Part shown: piece by piece, positions 1 through 7,025 of the stretch | Position numbering within the stretch: the first letter of the stretch is position 1 | How the letters are laid out: each line of letters begins with the position of its first letter | Assembly: GCA_947462515.1 (NCBI GenBank) | Contig: CANHPJ010000026.1 | Coordinates: forward strand, 1 to 11,130 | DNA length: 11,130 nucleotides | From: Bacteroidota bacterium | Lineage (GTDB): Bacteria; Bacteroidota; Bacteroidia; JACCXN01 | Reading direction: 5' to 3' | Translations under genes and position numbers: made by a program | The notes under the pieces: generated by a model | Seen by the model: the letters and a program-made list of their open reading frames with translations, nothing else | Databases searched by the model: none | What the model was told of the DNA's origin: nothing

Positions 1-285
1 GGTGAGTATGCTGATCTTGATGGAAAAAAACTTGATTTTGTAAGCTTGTTTTTTGTAGACAAAAGTAAAAATGCATTGTTCGATATTAATCCTTCTAAAA
101 AGTGGACCTTTAATAAAAAGTCAGAAAATATACTTTGGGGCGTTCTACGCGATAATAGAGTAGCTGTATTTTCTCCATCACAATTTAGAAAATTGAAACG
201 AAATGAAGGAAGGTGCTATTTTTCAATGTCTGCAAGTGATAATGTTTCTGGTTTGAAGGAGATAAAACGCTTCATAGGCTTGTAA
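1..285 (+). CDS. C-terminal part of an unrecognised protein (5' end outside window)
   Basis: The reading frame is open from the first base of the window to a TAA at 283-285 and encodes 94 residues. The TTG at 46 could be taken for a start, but the frame continues upstream without a stop, so this is more likely the tail of a longer gene. The visible part is a basic, soluble-looking segment with alternating hydrophobic and charged residues, no membrane helix and no motif I recognise; it ends in KEIKRFIGL. A gap of 169 bases separates it from lpdA, and I see no hairpin terminator after it. Codon use and base composition resemble the neighbours, which supports real coding. No function can be assigned. 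Confidence 0.6.
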   Translation, partial: GEYADLDGKKLDFVSLFFVDKSKNALFDINPSKKWTFNKKSENILWGVLRDNRVAVFSPSQFRKLKRNEGRCYFSMSASDNVSGLKEIKRFIGL

Positions 286-454
286 ATATCTCTTGAAGTT
301 GAAAATAAACAAATTGTGTTTTTCTAATTTATTATCTTCCGGATTTTTATATTGGTCGAACATTATTAATTTCGCATTGAAAATCTGTTAATTGCAGGTT
401 TTATGACTTTAATGCTATTCAATAAATTTAAAATAAGTATTTACTAAATAAAAC

Positions 455-1858
455 ATGGAAAACTTTGATGTTGTTGTAATTGGCTCTGGACCGGGTGGTT
501 ATGTTTCTGCCATTCGTTGTGCTCAATTAGGGATGAAAACTGCTATTATTGAAAGATATAAAACCTTGGGGGGTACTTGCCTCAATGTTGGGTGCATTCC
601 TTCTAAAGCTTTGTTAGATTCCTCAGAGCATTTTTACAATGCTAAACATACTTTTAAAGAGCATGGCATTGAATTAAATGATTTGAAAGTCAATTTGAGC
701 CAAATGATAAATAGAAAGTCGGAAGTTGTCTCTCAAACTTCTGGTGGCATTGATTTCTTGATGAAGAAAAATAAAATTACTGTCTTTAATGGTCATGGTA
801 CTTTCGTAGATAAAAACACCATTGAAATCACTAAAGAAAGTGGAGAAAAAAACCAAGTAAATTCGAAAAATATTATTGTTGCAACCGGTTCTAAACCGGC
901 TTCATTACCAGGAATTATTATTGATAAAAATAGAATCATTACTTCAACAGAGGCTCTTGAATTAAAGGAAGTCCCTAAACACATGGTGATTATTGGCGGA
1001 GGAGTAATCGGTTTGGAGCTGGGTTCTGTCTACGCTCGTTTGGGATCTAAAATTTCTGTGGTTGAATATGCCGATTCAATTATCAGTATGATGGACAAAG
1101 CTCTTGGAAAGGAGTTGCAAAAATCTTTGAAAAAATTAGGGTTTGATTTTTATCTAAGTCATAAGGTTACCGGTGCTGTTTCAAATGGTAATGAGGTAAT
1201 CGTAAGTGCTGAAAACAGCAAGTCGGAGAAAATTGAACTTAAAGGAGATTATTGCCTTGTGTCTGTTGGAAGGAAAGCGTACACTGAAAATTTAGGCTTG
1301 GAAAAAGTTGGATTAACTACCGATAAAGCAGGTAGAATAGAGGTTAACAGCCATCTAGAAACCAATGTTCCGGGTGTGTTTGCAATCGGTGATGTTGTAA
1401 AAGGTGCTATGCTCGCTCACAAGGCAGAGGAGGAAGGCGTTTTAGTGGCTGAATATCTTGCAGGACAGAAACCGCACATAAACTATTTGCTTATTCCCGG
1501 GGTTGTTTATACCTGGCCGGAAGTTGCCTCGGTTGGTTACACTGAAGAGCAGTTGAAAGAATCCGGTAAATCCTATAAAACCGGAAGTTTCCCTTTTAGA
1601 GCCAGTGGTAGAGCTCGCGCCAGTATGGATTTAGATGGTTTTGTTAAAGTGCTTGCAGATAAAGAGACTGACGAAATTTTAGGAGTTCATATGATTGGCC
1701 CTCGAGTGGCTGATATGATTGCTGAGGCTGTAGTTGCTATGGAGTATCGTGCTAGTGCTGAGGATATTGCAAGGATGTCTCATGCTCATCCAACGTTTAC
1801 TGAATCATTTAAAGAGGCTTGCCTGGATGCAACCGAGAAAAGAGCTCTGCATATTTAA
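455..1858 (+). CDS. lpdA: Dihydrolipoyl dehydrogenase (E3 component)
   Basis: This flavoenzyme reoxidises the dihydrolipoyl groups of 2-oxoacid dehydrogenase complexes (pyruvate, 2-oxoglutarate, branched-chain) and of the glycine cleavage system, passing electrons through FAD to NAD+ in the cytoplasm. The 467-residue length is normal for the family. Visible motifs are the FAD dinucleotide fold GSGPGG at residues 11-16, the redox disulfide in GGTCLNVGCIPSK (Cys42 and Cys47), the NAD-binding fold GGGVIGLELG near 181-190, the second FAD contact AIGDV, and the C-terminal HAHPTFTE, whose His445 and Glu450 form the catalytic dyad. All key residues are intact. The ATG at 455 places the FAD motif at the usual distance from the N-terminus; no Shine-Dalgarno is visible, as is usual in Bacteroidota. 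No E1 or E2 gene is adjacent, so which complex it serves cannot be told; it may be shared. hemH follows after 37 bases. Confidence 0.97.
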   Translation: MENFDVVVIGSGPGGYVSAIRCAQLGMKTAIIERYKTLGGTCLNVGCIPSKALLDSSEHFYNAKHTFKEHGIELNDLKVNLSQMINRKSEVVSQTSGGIDFLMKKNKITVFNGHGTFVDKNTIEITKESGEKNQVNSKNIIVATGSKPASLPGIIIDKNRIITSTEALELKEVPKHMVIIGGGVIGLELGSVYARLGSKISVVEYADSIISMMDKALGKELQKSLKKLGFDFYLSHKVTGAVSNGNEVIVSAENSKSEKIELKGDYCLVSVGRKAYTENLGLEKVGLTTDKAGRIEVNSHLETNVPGVFAIGDVVKGAMLAHKAEEEGVLVAEYLAGQKPHINYLLIPGVVYTWPEVASVGYTEEQLKESGKSYKTGSFPFRASGRARASMDLDGFVKVLADKETDEILGVHMIGPRVADMIAEAVVAMEYRASAEDIARMSHAHPTFTESFKEACLDATEKRALHI

Positions 1859-1895
1859 AATCCCTTATTGACTCAATGTTTTATAAATACAAAAG

Positions 1896-2918
1896 ATGAA
1901 TACAATGAAAACAGGTGTGTTATTAGTCAATTTGGGAACCCCGGACAGTCCTAAAACTAAAGATGTAATGAAATATCTTACTCAGTTTTTGAATGATCCT
2001 AGGGTTATTGATATTCTGCCTCTTGCAAGATTAATACTTGTTAATTTAATCATCGTTCCTTTTAGATCTGCAAAATCGGCTAAACTTTATAAAGAGATCT
2101 GGACATCAAACGGATCACCTTTATTGTATCATACAAGTCAGGTTACTCAAGAATTACAGCAATCATTAGGAGCAGATTATGTAGTTGATTTTGCAATGCG
2201 TTATCAGAGTCCCTCTCTGGAGAGTGTAATGAGTAAATTCCAAAAATTGGAGATAAAAAAATTGATTATTTTACCTCTTTATCCTCAATATGCATCAAGC
2301 TCAACCGGGTCAAGTATCCAGAGAGCCTTAGAGATCGTTTCCAAGTGGGAGGTGGTTCCTCAGATTGAAACGGTAAGTGAGTTTTTCAGTAACCCAAAAT
2401 TTATCAATACCATTGCTGATATAGCGAGTAAATATAATCATAATGATTTTGACCATGTAGTATTTAGTTTTCACGGCTTGCCTGAAAGACATATTAGAAA
2501 AGGCGATAAATCTTGTACCTGTCTTGCAAGTGACTCCTGCTGTAATACTATTAATCAAAATAATTATTATTGCTACAGGGCAGAAGCCTTTGCTACAGCC
2601 AGACTTATTGCAGAAAAATTAAATATTCCATCAGAAAGATATACTGTCAGCTTTCAGTCAAGATTGGGCAGAGATCCTTGGATAAAGCCTTATTCGGATT
2701 ATGTGATTATTGATAAAGCAAAAGCCGGCGCCAAGAAATTATTGGTTTTTTCACCCGCGTTTGTGGCCGACTGCCTGGAAACTATATATGAAATAGGTGT
2801 TGAATATCAGGAAATCTTTGAGGAGCATGGTGGTGAAAAAATTCAGTTGGTAGAAAGTTTAAATACTCATCCCATGTGGGTAGAAACCCTCAAAGAGATG
2901 GTTTTGGCAAAACAATAA
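1896..2918 (+). CDS. hemH: Ferrochelatase
   Basis: Ferrochelatase inserts iron into a porphyrin ring at the end of heme synthesis (protoporphyrin IX to protoheme, or coproporphyrin III in the coproporphyrin-dependent route). Family motifs seen are VNLGTPDSP near residues 11-19, LPLYPQYASSSTGS at 126-139, SFHGLPERH at 191-199 with catalytic His193, FQSRLGRDPWIKPY at 253-266, and SPAFVADCLETIYEIG at 286-301 with the conserved Glu295. The 340-residue length is typical. Right after the catalytic His is a segment with Cys207, Cys209, Cys215, Cys216 and Cys226. Some bacterial ferrochelatases carry a [2Fe-2S] cluster on an internal cysteine set, so a cluster is possible here, but that is inference. 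The ATG at 1896 was chosen; an in-frame ATG at 1905 would remove only three residues. The 37-base gap after lpdA suggests co-transcription. Confidence 0.96.
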   Translation: MNTMKTGVLLVNLGTPDSPKTKDVMKYLTQFLNDPRVIDILPLARLILVNLIIVPFRSAKSAKLYKEIWTSNGSPLLYHTSQVTQELQQSLGADYVVDFAMRYQSPSLESVMSKFQKLEIKKLIILPLYPQYASSSTGSSIQRALEIVSKWEVVPQIETVSEFFSNPKFINTIADIASKYNHNDFDHVVFSFHGLPERHIRKGDKSCTCLASDSCCNTINQNNYYCYRAEAFATARLIAEKLNIPSERYTVSFQSRLGRDPWIKPYSDYVIIDKAKAGAKKLLVFSPAFVADCLETIYEIGVEYQEIFEEHGGEKIQLVESLNTHPMWVETLKEMVLAKQ

Positions 2919-2934
2919 ATTCTAGTTATTTTTA
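2903..2934 (+). promoter_or_regulatory. Weak Bacteroidota-type promoter candidate before the S8 protease
   Basis: TTTG at 2903-2906 is followed after 20 bases by TATTTTTA at 2927-2934, one mismatch from the Bacteroidota -7 element TAnnTTTG. The -33 part lies inside the end of hemH. Transcription would start near 2941, about 30 bases before the protease ATG. In such AT-rich DNA a one-mismatch match can arise by chance, so this is only a candidate. Confidence 0.27.
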
Positions 2935-2973
2935 TAAAATTATCTTCAATAAATAAATCTATTATTGTAAATC

Positions 2974-4626
2974 ATGAAAGTATACTCATCCCGCAGTTTT
3001 TTAAAAATTATTAGTCTGCTAGCTTTTTCTCAAAGTCTGCTTTTTTCCGGCTTTATATTTGCCTCAGAAGATCCTGATACCCTTATTAATAAAACTATTA
3101 ACTGGCAAAATGCAGATGTAGCCTCCGATAACAAAATGGGCGTAAGCACAGAAAAGGCTTATAAAGTAATTTTAAAGGGTAAAAAATCAAAGAAAATTAT
3201 CGTGGCAATTATTGATTCAGGTGTAGATACAGATCATGAAGATTTAAAATCAAACATTTGGACGAATGAAAAAGAAATCCCTGGGAATGGAATTGATGAC
3301 GATAAAAACGGTTATGTTGATGATATTCATGGTTGGAATTTTTTGGGAAATTCTAAAGGAGAGAATGTTGTTGAAGAATCGCTAGAAGTAACAAGAGTTT
3401 ATGCTAAAATGCATGTTAAATTCAATAACAGAAAGCCAAGCCAGATTAAACCTGAAGAAAAACAAGATTATGAATTGTATCAAAATGCCAAGATTGCCTA
3501 TGAAGGCGAGTATAACGATACAAAATCTACACTTGAACGTTTGAATGGCTTCTATAAAAAGTATTCTGATTCAGATGCTCTAGTCAAAATGCATTTGAAA
3601 AAAGAAACGTATTCATTGGATGATTTAAAGTCTATTACGGTTTCTGATTCTACTTTGTCTGCTGCAGTTAATTTGCTAAGTCGCCTAATTCAAAATGATT
3701 TTAAGCTGGAGACTTTTAACAAGCAAAAAGCTCATTTTGAAAACACTTTGAAATACTACTTGAATTTAGAATTTAACCCTCGTTCTATTATCGGCGATAA
3801 TACTGATAATCTAAAAGATTCAATTTATGGTAATAACAATGTAAGGGGTGGAGGAGCTGAACATGGAACACATGTTGCAGGCATCGTTGGAGCAATTAGA
3901 AATAATGGTAAAGGCATAGATGGTATTGCCGATAATGTTCAGCTTATGGCAGTTAGGGTTGTTCCTGATGGCGATGAGCGTGATAAAGATATTATAAATG
4001 CCATTCACTACGCAGTTAATAATGGTGCTAAAATTATCAATATGAGTTTTGGTAAAACCATTTCTCCTCAAAAAGAAGGTGTTTTTCAAGCTCTTAAATA
4101 TGCTGAGCAAAGAGGTGTTTTACTTGTTCATGCAGCTGGGAATTCTTCAGAAAATATTGACAAGGTTATTCACTATCCAACCGGTGATTTAGGAAAAGAT
4201 CAAAAGCCTGTATCTACTTATTTGTGTGTTGGAGCATCTGCCATGGATAAGGATAACAAGTTAAGAGGGAATTTCTCAAATTTCGGTAAAAAAACAGTAG
4301 ATCTTTTTGCTCCGGGGGTAAACATACACTCATCAATTCCAAATAATAAATATGAATCTTTTAACGGAACAAGTATGGCTTGTCCTGTGGTGGCGGGTGT
4401 AGCTGCTCTTGTTTGGTCTTATTATCCTGAGCTAAGCTGCCTTCAACTGAGAGATATTCTTGTAAAATCAAGTGTAAGTTATAAAAGATTTAAGGTGTTG
4501 AAACCTAATACTGATCCTTCGAAGGTAAAAACGATAAAATTTGGAAAGCTTTCCAAAACCGGGGCTATTGTTAATGCTTACGAAGCAGTTAAGTTGGCAG
4601 AAGAATTAACTAAAGGAAAAAAATAA
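2974..4626 (+). CDS. Secreted S8 (subtilisin-family) serine protease with large internal insertion
   Basis: This is a subtilase, predicted to act outside the cytoplasm on unknown protein substrates. Residues 1-30 look like a Sec signal peptide: basic start, hydrophobic core, cleavage probably after FIFA. The triad is complete: Asp81 in AIIDSGVD, His297 in HGTHVAG and Ser467 in GTSMACPVVAG, with oxyanion Asn390 in HAAGN. An acidic GNGIDDDKNGYVDD segment at 104-117 resembles the calcium-binding loop of thermitase-like and related subtilases. Asp and His are 216 residues apart, against about 32 in subtilisin, because a charged, probably helical segment of some 160 residues (about 125-290) is inserted. 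There is no obvious inhibitor-type propeptide: the Asp motif begins only about 50 residues after the signal peptide. No type IX secretion C-terminal domain is evident; the C-terminus is short and lysine-rich. It lies 55 bases after hemH and 71 before rnpA, without a clear functional link to either. Confidence 0.93.
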   Translation: MKVYSSRSFLKIISLLAFSQSLLFSGFIFASEDPDTLINKTINWQNADVASDNKMGVSTEKAYKVILKGKKSKKIIVAIIDSGVDTDHEDLKSNIWTNEKEIPGNGIDDDKNGYVDDIHGWNFLGNSKGENVVEESLEVTRVYAKMHVKFNNRKPSQIKPEEKQDYELYQNAKIAYEGEYNDTKSTLERLNGFYKKYSDSDALVKMHLKKETYSLDDLKSITVSDSTLSAAVNLLSRLIQNDFKLETFNKQKAHFENTLKYYLNLEFNPRSIIGDNTDNLKDSIYGNNNVRGGGAEHGTHVAGIVGAIRNNGKGIDGIADNVQLMAVRVVPDGDERDKDIINAIHYAVNNGAKIINMSFGKTISPQKEGVFQALKYAEQRGVLLVHAAGNSSENIDKVIHYPTGDLGKDQKPVSTYLCVGASAMDKDNKLRGNFSNFGKKTVDLFAPGVNIHSSIPNNKYESFNGTSMACPVVAGVAALVWSYYPELSCLQLRDILVKSSVSYKRFKVLKPNTDPSKVKTIKFGKLSKTGAIVNAYEAVKLAEELTKGKK

Positions 4627-4697
4627 ACTGCTTTATTTATCTTAGTAATGATTCGCAATAGTCATTAAACTTATTTACCTTTTAATTGCTCTAATGC

Positions 4698-5075
4698 ATG
4701 AATTTTACCTTTAAAAAGCAGGAGCGTTTATGTAGTAAGAAATTAATTGATGAGGTTTTTGCAAAGGGTAAGTCATTCTCTAAGTTTCCTTTAAAATTAG
4801 TTTTTTTGGAAACCAAATTGAATTCAGATTTTCCAATGCAACTTTGTTTTTCTGTCCCTAAAAAATATATCAAAAAAGCTAATCAAAGAAATCTCATTAA
4901 AAGAAGGATGCGCGAAGCGTATCGACTAAAAAAACATAATTTTTATCAAGTATTAAACGAAAAACAAAAACAGTATGCTGTTTTTCTGATTTATCTTTCA
5001 AATCAAGAGTTGACGTATCGTGAGATTGAGGATAAAACAATTTTTCTGTTTGATCGTTTAGTCAAAATGGCATGA
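4698..5075 (+). CDS. rnpA: Ribonuclease P protein component
   Basis: This small basic protein binds the catalytic RNA of RNase P and helps mature the 5' ends of tRNAs. At 125 residues it has the normal length. The N-terminal FKKQERLCSKK and the signature RNR segment (KKANQRNLIKRRMREAYR, about residues 59-76) are both clear, and the protein is rich in Lys and Arg, as expected for an RNA-binding protein. The ATG at 4698 was chosen because it gives the expected short lead before the first motif; the ATG at 4694 is out of frame. The usual bacterial partner rpmH is not upstream and no yidD reading frame follows; the next gene is the S41 protease 148 bases on. No good promoter match is visible in the 71 bases before it. 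Confidence 0.95.
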   Translation: MNFTFKKQERLCSKKLIDEVFAKGKSFSKFPLKLVFLETKLNSDFPMQLCFSVPKKYIKKANQRNLIKRRMREAYRLKKHNFYQVLNEKQKQYAVFLIYLSNQELTYREIEDKTIFLFDRLVKMA

Positions 5076-5223
5076 GAAGTATTTTGCCCTTTTGATAGTT
5101 TTTGAAATTATAAAGAAATTCCTATTTTCATCTTAGGATTCAAAGTTCAATGGTCAAAAAGAGCTTTATATCTCTTTTGTATTTAAGTATAAATAACAGC
5201 CTGATTTTTGTTAATATTAATTT

Positions 5224-6930
5224 ATGGAGAAAGTTAAGAGTATATTCAAAAGATTTAAAATTTTATTTGTAATTGCTTTAATTGGCGGATCATCAATTTT
5301 TACTTGGGGTTTTACAGATAATTATTTCGAGCTTTCAAAAAATCTAGATATTTTCGCCACCCTTTTTCGTGAACTTAATATCTATTATGTTGATGAAACA
5401 AAGCCTGGTGACCTGATGAAAAAAGGTATCGATGCCATGCTTGAATCTCTCGATCCCTACACAAATTATATTCCCGAATCTGATATAGAAGATTATCGTT
5501 TTATGACCACCGGAGAATATGGAGGGGTAGGAGCGGTAATCCGCCAAAAAGGAGATTATATTGTTGTTGCTGAGCCCTATGAGAATTTTCCTGCTCACAA
5601 GGCCGACCTTAGAGCCGGTGATATGATTCTCGAAATAAATGGAAAATCAACAAAAGGAAAAACGGTTTCTGATATCAGCAAGATCTTAAAAGGCCAACCT
5701 AACACTTCATTGAAACTTATTATTCAAAGAGAAGGTGAAAAAAATAATATCGAAAAAAATCTTGTTCGCGAAGAAATTAAAATCGATAACGTTCCTTATT
5801 CCGGAGTTATAGATCAAAATATTGGGTATATTAAATTGACAAGTTTTACAGAAACCGCAAGTAAAGAAGTAAAGGAAGCGTTAGAAAAATTGAAACAGAA
5901 AAATGATATTAAACAGCTTATCTTTGATTTGAGAGGAAATGGCGGTGGTCTTTTAAGAGAATCAGTTAATATTGTAAACTTTTTTGTCAACAAAGGCGAA
6001 GATATAGTAAGCACAAAAGGTAAGATTAAAGAATGGGATAAAGTGCATAAAGCAATTAATGCGCCTCTTGATCTTGAAATCCCTTTAATTATATTGACAG
6101 ACGAGGGTTCTGCATCTGCCAGTGAAATTGTTTCCGGCGCAATTCAAGATTTGGATCGTGGTATCATTCTTGGTCAGAGAACTTATGGAAAAGGACTGGT
6201 TCAACAAACAAGACCGCTAAGCTTTAATTCTCAATTAAAAGTTACTGTTGCAAAGTACTATGTTCCCAGTGGTCGTTGTATTCAAAAACTGGATTATTCT
6301 CATCGCAATGAGGATGGAGAGGCGACTGCATTAGCCGATTCACTGACCAAACCTTTTAAAACAAAAAAAGGCAGAACAGTATACGATGGACATGGAATCG
6401 ATCCGGATATTCATACCGACGAGAAAGATTTCTCAAGTATTGCTGTTAGCTTGATGACAAAAAATTTAATCTTTGATTATGCCACTCAATATCACAGTTC
6501 TCACCCTAAAATCCCTTCATCAATGGATTTTAATTTAAGTGATAAAGAATATGAGGAATTTGTTAAATTCATTGAGAATAAGAAATACGATGAATATGTT
6601 ACTCAAACAGAAAAGCGTGTGGAAGAATTAAAATCAATTGCAGAAAAAGAAAAATATTATGATGGCTTTTCTAATGAATACAATTCATTGATAAATAAAA
6701 TCAAAGAGAATAAAAAAGACGACTTAAATAAGTTTAAAAAAGAAATTAAAGCGCTATTAGAGGAAGAAATAGTAAGCAGGTATTACTTCCAAAAAGGTAG
6801 AATAGAAGCATCTATAAAATACGATGTTGAAATTCAAAAAAGCATATCCGTGTTTAAAGATAAGGCACTATATAATTCTGTTTTAGATGGGACTTATAAT
6901 TCAAATCAAAAAACACCACTTAAAAAATAA
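5224..6930 (+). CDS. C-terminal processing peptidase, S41 family, with PDZ domain
   Basis: This Ser/Lys protease of the CtpA/CtpB/Prc family cleaves extracytoplasmic proteins near their C-termini, with the PDZ domain recognising the substrate tail. Residues 12-30 form a hydrophobic segment after a basic start, either a membrane anchor or an uncleaved signal. A PDZ domain covers about 93-175 (GEYGGVGAVI, then LRAGDMILEINGK). The S41 core covers about 195-400: GYIKLTSF, DLRGNGGGLL, then EGSASASEI with catalytic Ser298, and YGKGLVQ with Lys323 and Gln327, spaced as in Bacillus CtpB (25 and 29 residues after the Ser). A charged helical C-terminal extension of about 140 residues (430-568) follows; length 568 suits the longer Bacteroidota members. 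The ATG at 5224 gives a compact signal/anchor. It is 148 bases after rnpA, and an inverted repeat begins 22 bases after its stop, so it probably ends a transcript. Confidence 0.94.
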   Translation: MEKVKSIFKRFKILFVIALIGGSSIFTWGFTDNYFELSKNLDIFATLFRELNIYYVDETKPGDLMKKGIDAMLESLDPYTNYIPESDIEDYRFMTTGEYGGVGAVIRQKGDYIVVAEPYENFPAHKADLRAGDMILEINGKSTKGKTVSDISKILKGQPNTSLKLIIQREGEKNNIEKNLVREEIKIDNVPYSGVIDQNIGYIKLTSFTETASKEVKEALEKLKQKNDIKQLIFDLRGNGGGLLRESVNIVNFFVNKGEDIVSTKGKIKEWDKVHKAINAPLDLEIPLIILTDEGSASASEIVSGAIQDLDRGIILGQRTYGKGLVQQTRPLSFNSQLKVTVAKYYVPSGRCIQKLDYSHRNEDGEATALADSLTKPFKTKKGRTVYDGHGIDPDIHTDEKDFSSIAVSLMTKNLIFDYATQYHSSHPKIPSSMDFNLSDKEYEEFVKFIENKKYDEYVTQTEKRVEELKSIAEKEKYYDGFSNEYNSLINKIKENKKDDLNKFKKEIKALLEEEIVSRYYFQKGRIEASIKYDVEIQKSISVFKDKALYNSVLDGTYNSNQKTPLKK

Positions 6931-6952
6931 TTCCCTGTTCTGTTTGTTTTTC

Positions 6953-7000
6953 AAAATCAAGAATTATATTGTAAACAGTAACAATATAATTCTTGATTTT
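6953..7000. terminator. Perfect 20-bp inverted repeat, probable bidirectional terminator
   Basis: The arm at 6953-6972 (AAAATCAAGAATTATATTGT) is the exact reverse complement of 6981-7000, with an 8-base loop between them. The right arm ends in TTTT. It starts 22 bases after the stop of the S41 protease gene, the usual place for a terminator. The stem is long but has only three G:C pairs, so termination strength is uncertain and a protein-binding palindrome is possible. The first possible TTG start of the next reading frame (6993) lies inside the right arm. Confidence 0.65.
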
Positions 7001-7025
7001 AAGTTTTAGGTATTTATATTCTGTT

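Noticed and set aside
46..285. A 79-residue gene starting at TTG 46
   Set aside because: The frame stays open to the window edge, so the TTG is more likely an internal codon of a longer gene; annotated as a partial CDS from base 1.
367..374. TAATTTCG before lpdA as a -7 promoter element
   Set aside because: One mismatch to TAnnTTTG and no TTG or TTTG at an acceptable distance upstream; no confident promoter for lpdA could be named.
3820..4110. Reverse-strand 96-residue open frame within the S8 protease gene, and other reverse-strand frames of 60-84 residues
   Set aside because: Each lies opposite strongly recognised coding sequence, shows no motifs and has biased composition typical of antisense shadows.
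4646..4667. Short hairpin TAATGATT/AGTCATTA after the S8 protease gene as a terminator
   Set aside because: Eight pairs including one G:T, little G:C content and no following T-run; not distinguishable from chance.
5176..5210. TTTG ... GATTTTTG as a promoter for the S41 protease gene
   Set aside because: The -7 element has a mismatch at its first base, the spacing is at the long extreme, and the implied leader would be only a few bases long.
5150..5272. A 40-residue reading frame (ATG 5150) between rnpA and the S41 protease gene, first considered as a yidD remnant
   Set aside because: It lacks the cysteine and sequence features of YidD, overlaps the protease start by about 50 bases in another frame, and its composition looks like translated non-coding AT-rich DNA.
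6993..7025. TTG at 6993 as the start of the O-antigen-ligase-like gene
   Set aside because: It lies inside the right arm of a perfect inverted repeat that probably terminates the upstream transcript; later TTG codons give a more ordinary N-terminus.
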